The notes below the pieces were generated by a model. It was not told where the DNA came from. It made no database searches and worked only from the letters and a program-made list of their open reading frames with translations. From Trichopus zeylanicus subsp. travancoricus (lineage: Eukaryota; Streptophyta; Magnoliopsida; Dioscoreales; Dioscoreaceae), in NCBI GenBank assembly GCA_005019695.1, contig RXID01014944.1, positions 301,712 to 365,711 on the forward strand: a stretch of 64,000 nt of DNA, in the 5' to 3' direction. A program made the translations under genes and the position numbers. The number at the start of each line of letters is the position of its first letter. Position 1 is the stretch's first letter. Of the stretch, positions 60,541 to 64,000 are shown one piece after another.

Positions 60541-61560
60541 CCGGGGCTAGTCTTGAGCGTGAAACCCAAGATAAAGGGGTAAGCGGGTTTGGGTTGCACC
60601 CATGTGGTGTCCATCTCCATTTCAAATTGGAAACCATACTCATTAACTATACACGATTCATACCCACATTCGTCTGTAACTAATAATTAGATTTGGGTCA
60701 GATTTCTTGTGGAGTTTTTCACTATTTCACTTTTAAATATGTTTTAATTAATATATATTATTAAAAAATTTTCCTAAGTAATATACTTATCTACAAACCC
60801 AAATTCTAAATACTTTGTGCAATCACATTTCATCTTGTACAAACTACTAGCATATATCCTATTTATCCTAAAGATTGTGATTTTTAATTTTATAAACAAA
60901 ACATATTGAATTAATATTTCAAATATGATAGCCAATGGAAGTACCCATGATAAGGGCCTAAACGGACTAGGCCATGCTCAAGCCTTACCAAGCTCGAGCT
61001 TGAAGCTCCATCTTTAAGCTTAGAATCGGCCCAAATACTAAATTATATACTAAATATTTCAGGCCAAGCTCAGGTTTCGATTTAGAGCTTATTCATTTTT
61101 GGCAAAATTTTCAATCCAAGTCCGACACGAAGCCCTAAAACTCATGCCCAAACCCAAAATGTTTGAACCAGATTGGGCCGGACTTTCAGGAGAAAAATTG
61201 ACAGCCCTACCGGTAGAAGAGAAAATGAATATATATATATAAGTTTTATTTTAAAAATGCAAGTGAAAAATAGGAGAAAAATAGAAGAATATATGAAACT
61301 GATGATAAACTAACTTATATTTGAGAATATGTACCTCAAAATAACTAAAAACATATTCATTAGTACATATTTATTTATATACGCAGATTTTAGGTTTTGG
61401 GTTTAGCAGGTACAGATTCGTCGATATCTATACCCAATCATACAAGTTGGTGGGTTGTTCAAATCCAAACCCAATAAACTATCGGGTAGATTTTTTATAC
61501 TCATGCTTTTTATTAAGTTCAGGTGGGATTATGAGTAAATGACTTTCCCTCACACCCCTA
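60540..61560. mobile_element. Nested MITE-like repeats between the two convergent genes
   Basis: An outer repeat with 'gcgggtttgggttgcaccc' near 60,583 ends near 61,560 with 'cacacccctaatt', the inverse of a TAGGGGTGTG start. An inner one ends at about 61,210 with 'ttgacagccctac', the inverse of a TAGGGCTGTCAA start. The latter resembles the end of the MITE at 44,902. Between them are words such as 'caagctcgagcttgaagctc'. Left limits are uncertain. Confidence 0.45.
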
Positions 61561-61661
61561 ATTGTAACCAGAACTTGTAAGAGTAAGCCTACATTCCAAT
61601 TATAGATAGGCAGCTCATAAACACAAGTCACTAGAACTGATAGAAAAATTCGATAAGAACA

Positions 61662-63086
61662 TCATTCCTTGTTCAAGACTTTTGGGACTTTGATGAATGG
61701 TTCATCATAGCTTGGCACGGCTTCTAAAATTGCCTCCCTGTAGTCATAGGATAAAGTTTGATTTTTAATCGCAGTCATAAAGCTCATGCTATAACTAAAT
61801 GCAAATTACTACAAAAAAACTGGATGTGCAAACAAAAGCAAAATCTACTTTACCTGTTATCAAATACTTCTGCCTTGTCTTCTCTTGCACTATCATCAAC
61901 TTTAGTATCTGTGCCTGCACAAACAAGTTATCTGCTGTCACATATGGAATCTCTGGGCCACAAATATAACACATTCCTGAATATTTGACCAGCACCTGAA
62001 CAAGTCTATATATGAATGCAAAAAGCAGGTAACCTACCATTCGTGACAATATGACAAACAGTAGATATCAGGAAAATGATTATGTGATTCATACTGATAA
62101 AAAGATATTATGATCAAACATTGTACGCACCAGCTCGAAGCGAAGGTTCTATGCTCTTGAGATCAACAGCTTGAAGTTGTCCAAACCTGCAAAATCGTAA
62201 AAAAAAAAAAAGTTAAGCATTTGAATTAGGTTTTGCAATACTAAAAAATCACATGATAATAATTCAAGAGCTAATCAATGGAACATTGGTCTGAATTAAA
62301 ATCAAACATAACAGAACAAAAAGGATACGTAGACGTGGGCACTCTTTGAGATCTGCTTTAGGAAACATGGGTTGCAAAAATATGGATATTCCAGTGCTAG
62401 CTCTCTACTATTACTCGTAGATATAAATATTATGTAGATCATTTCTCTAAGAAATTGAAGAAGAGAATACATAAAAAACCAATAAACAAACTTCAAAACC
62501 CAGACTAACAGAAGCTTGTGATGCCAAATTGTTCATGGGAAGATAACACTATAAATTCAACAGCAACTAAAGAAAATTACGTGCTAAGGTTCACCAAGCA
62601 CACATAACTTGCCATCACAAGCAAGCCACACATTTTGAAGATTCAGCACATATTTGATCAAAAACTCGGAAAGAATTCCAATTTGTTACTCTTTTTCTTT
62701 GTTCATGCTGATTCCATCAATACAACAATGCCATTCACTTGATCACGGATAGTAGAACATAAATGAATCACAGGAAAGTTTATATGGAGAAGTACCAATC
62801 CACGACTCGCTCGATCTTGGGGGCGAACTCCTCAGCCTGGAAACGAAGAAGAAAACAAGAATAAATATCGAAAGAGAAAATCAGAATATTCTGGGGAGCG
62901 TCGCCAGACCTCTTGCGGAGTAAGGGAGATGCGCGCCGCCTCCGCGAGGCGGGGCAAGTCAGGAGGGTGGAGGCCGGAGTGGGAGCATCGGCTACCCGTG
63001 GCAGGCCGAAAACTCAGCGATAAGGCCCATCTCCGCCGCCACGGGGAGCCAAAGACGGCGGCGCCACGGACAAGCAAGGAGGTCAT
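61662..63086 (-). CDS. GATC: GatC, organellar glutamyl-tRNA(Gln) amidotransferase subunit C
   Basis: GatC is the small subunit of the GatCAB complex, which converts mischarged Glu-tRNA(Gln) to Gln-tRNA(Gln) in plastids and mitochondria. GatC stabilises the GatA amidase on GatB. Minus-strand exons in order: 62910-63086, 62796-62836, 62131-62186, 61854-61914, 61662-61737. All introns are GT-AG and in phase, giving 136 residues. Residues 1-37 are Arg/Ser/Ala-rich without acidic residues, as in an organelle transit peptide. The conserved core follows: 'LHPPDLPRLAEAARISLTPQ', 'EEFAPKIERVVDWFGQLQAV', 'KSIEPSLRAG', and the C-terminal 'VPSYDEPFIKVPKVLNKE' before the stop at 61,664-61,662. The length is close to that of the Arabidopsis protein (about 155). 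The first exon is GC-rich, unlike the AT-rich surroundings. It is convergent with HDA15, 1.76 kb apart stop to stop. Confidence 0.93.
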
Positions 63087-63518
63087 CTGGCTGCTATCTC
63101 TTGCTCAAGAGGTCGCGCAGCGGCATGAAACGGGAATGGGTCGCTGCCGTGGCGACCTATCCGAATAGTTGGTTCAGATCAAACTGAACATGTTGTTGGA
63201 TCTCGACCCTTAGATCCAGATCCAGTGATTCAGAATTATCGCTGCATACCTGATAGGGCTAATTACCTACCCCTTAATTTTTCCTAATTTCAAAAAATTC
63301 CCCGTAATTTCTAATTACCTTAACAATCTTTTTTTTCAAAATATTTATTTATACCTCCTAATCCTAAAAAAATATTATTTATTATTTAACTTTCGAATAT
63401 TTGTAAATAACACGCTGAAATTATTCAGATTTACAAAAAAGTCTTTCTTCCACACCATTTACAAATAAATCCATGAAATATTTTTATTTTTAAAAAAGTC
63501 TAAATATTTATAAACAAG
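63087..63518. other. GatC promoter region and AT-rich flank
   Basis: Upstream of the GatC start the first about 80 bases remain GC-balanced, consistent with a 5' UTR. No TATA box was identified. From about 63,270 the sequence becomes T/A-rich with 'taatttc' words. The end (63,450-63,518) resembles, in inverted orientation, the repeat to the right of 63,681. Confidence 0.4.
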
Positions 63519-63672
63519 AGGCGGCGAGGGCGGCAAGCGCGCGGCGACGGTGCGCGGACGTGGACGTCGGAGGCCGGCGCGTGGGCACGGACGCTCGAGG
63601 TCGGCACCTAGGAGCAGACGGCCGAGGCTGGCATGTGGGCGCGAACGTCGGCCGGCGAGGTTCGGCAAGAGG
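63519..63672. repeat. GC-rich core between AT-rich inverted arms
   Basis: About 150 bp of G/C-rich sequence with repeated 'cgcgcggcgacg', 'ggacgtcgg' and 'ggccggcgcg' words, with sharp edges into AT-rich DNA on both sides. It has no homologue recognised elsewhere in the window, although the GC-rich cargo at 5.5-6.3 kb is similar in character. Confidence 0.6.
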
Positions 63673-63680
63673 TCTATTAA

Positions 63681-64000
63681 TAAAATTTAGTTTTAAAATA
63701 AATAAAATTTAGACTTATTTATAAATAAAAATATTCAAGGGGTCTATTTTTAAATGTATAAATATTAAACTTGTAATTTTAAATTTTAAGTCTAAAATCC
63801 TTCAATGTATTTTTTGTAAAATTTTATTTAAAACATAATAAAAAATTTAGACTTATTCATAAATAAAAATATTGAAGGAATCTATTTGAAAATGTACAAA
63901 CATGAAACTTGTAATTTTAAATTTTAAATTTTCAAACTTTCAATGATTTATTCGTAAAATTTAATTTTAAAATAAATAAAATTTGGACTTATTGATAAAT
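63681..64000. repeat. 137-bp AT-rich tandem repeat at the window end
   Basis: Units start 'taaaatttagttttaaaata' at 63,681, 'taaaattttatttaaaacat' at 63,817 and 'taaaatttaattttaaaata' at 63,955, giving periods of 136 and 138 bp. The third unit is cut by the window end. In reverse orientation the theme resembles the AT-rich repeats of the gypsy LTRs ('aataagtctaaatttt'). Confidence 0.8.

Noticed and set aside
62832..63086. Stand-alone 84-codon minus-strand gene
   Set aside because: The first 59 codons are GatC exon 1. The frame then runs into intron 1 after the donor at 62,909, and the conserved core continues in exon 2.
1..64000. tRNA or rRNA genes
   Set aside because: No cloverleaf or rRNA core was recognised on either strand. 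The tRNA-like matches are primer binding sites of copia elements only.

Overview
This is a plant nuclear window. It holds two intron-rich host genes at the right end (about 47.2-63.1 kb) and about 46 kb of old, nested, decayed transposable elements to their left. GT-AG introns, an organelle-targeted GatC gene, a plant-type class II histone deacetylase, and Tat-lineage Ty3/gypsy, SIRE-type Ty1/copia, hAT and CACTA relics point to an angiosperm. The GC-rich first exon of GatC and the general style suggest a monocot, but the species cannot be fixed from the sequence.

Left part (0-21 kb). An antisense plant-mobile-domain (PMD) pseudogene at 0.9-2.2 kb is followed by a purine tract and an LTR-like block from 2.63 kb. 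A 1.5-kb hAT-type element (4,826-6,333; 8-bp target duplication, imperfect terminal inverted repeats) carries GC-rich minisatellites and a remnant of a transposase C-terminus. A Tat-lineage gypsy element then runs from about 6.3 to 21.1 kb: a truncated 5' LTR, broken gag/pol with a second (archaeal-type) RNase H, a tandem-repeat 3' region, and a 3' LTR from 16,991. Both LTRs carry long minisatellite arrays.

Middle part (21-47 kb). This holds hAT transposase remains (21.5-22.7 kb), then a second Tat-like gypsy element with gag (about 24 kb), protease/RT/RNase H/integrase (25.6-29.2 kb), a 60-bp-class tandem array, and an antisense extra ORF of the 'putative gypsy type transposon' class (30-32.1 kb). 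A SIRE-type copia element (5' LTR from 32,879, PBS at 36,319, gag-pol to 39.19 kb) is interrupted by two related CACTA-like ends (33,013 and 39,192). The second of these is followed by an antisense fragment of a PP2A B'/B56 regulatory-subunit gene. A minus-strand copia derivative of the same LTR family follows (41,696-45,811), with only about 750 bp between its LTRs and a 450-bp hAT-type MITE in one LTR.

Right part (47-64 kb). An HDA15-type histone deacetylase with a RanBP2 zinc finger runs on the plus strand (16 coding exons, 610 codons plus stop, no break). It faces, tail to tail, a five-exon minus-strand gene for GatC, the small subunit of the organellar Glu-tRNA(Gln) amidotransferase (136 residues, no break). 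The last 0.7 kb is AT-rich repeat around a small GC-rich core.

The two host genes show no functional link beyond adjacency. All transposon genes seen are broken by stops and frameshifts, many of which look like C-to-T decay. The most unusual pattern is that five separate minisatellite arrays in or next to the Tat elements are each built from a short unit centred on a small inverted repeat. All element boundaries given as round numbers are approximate.
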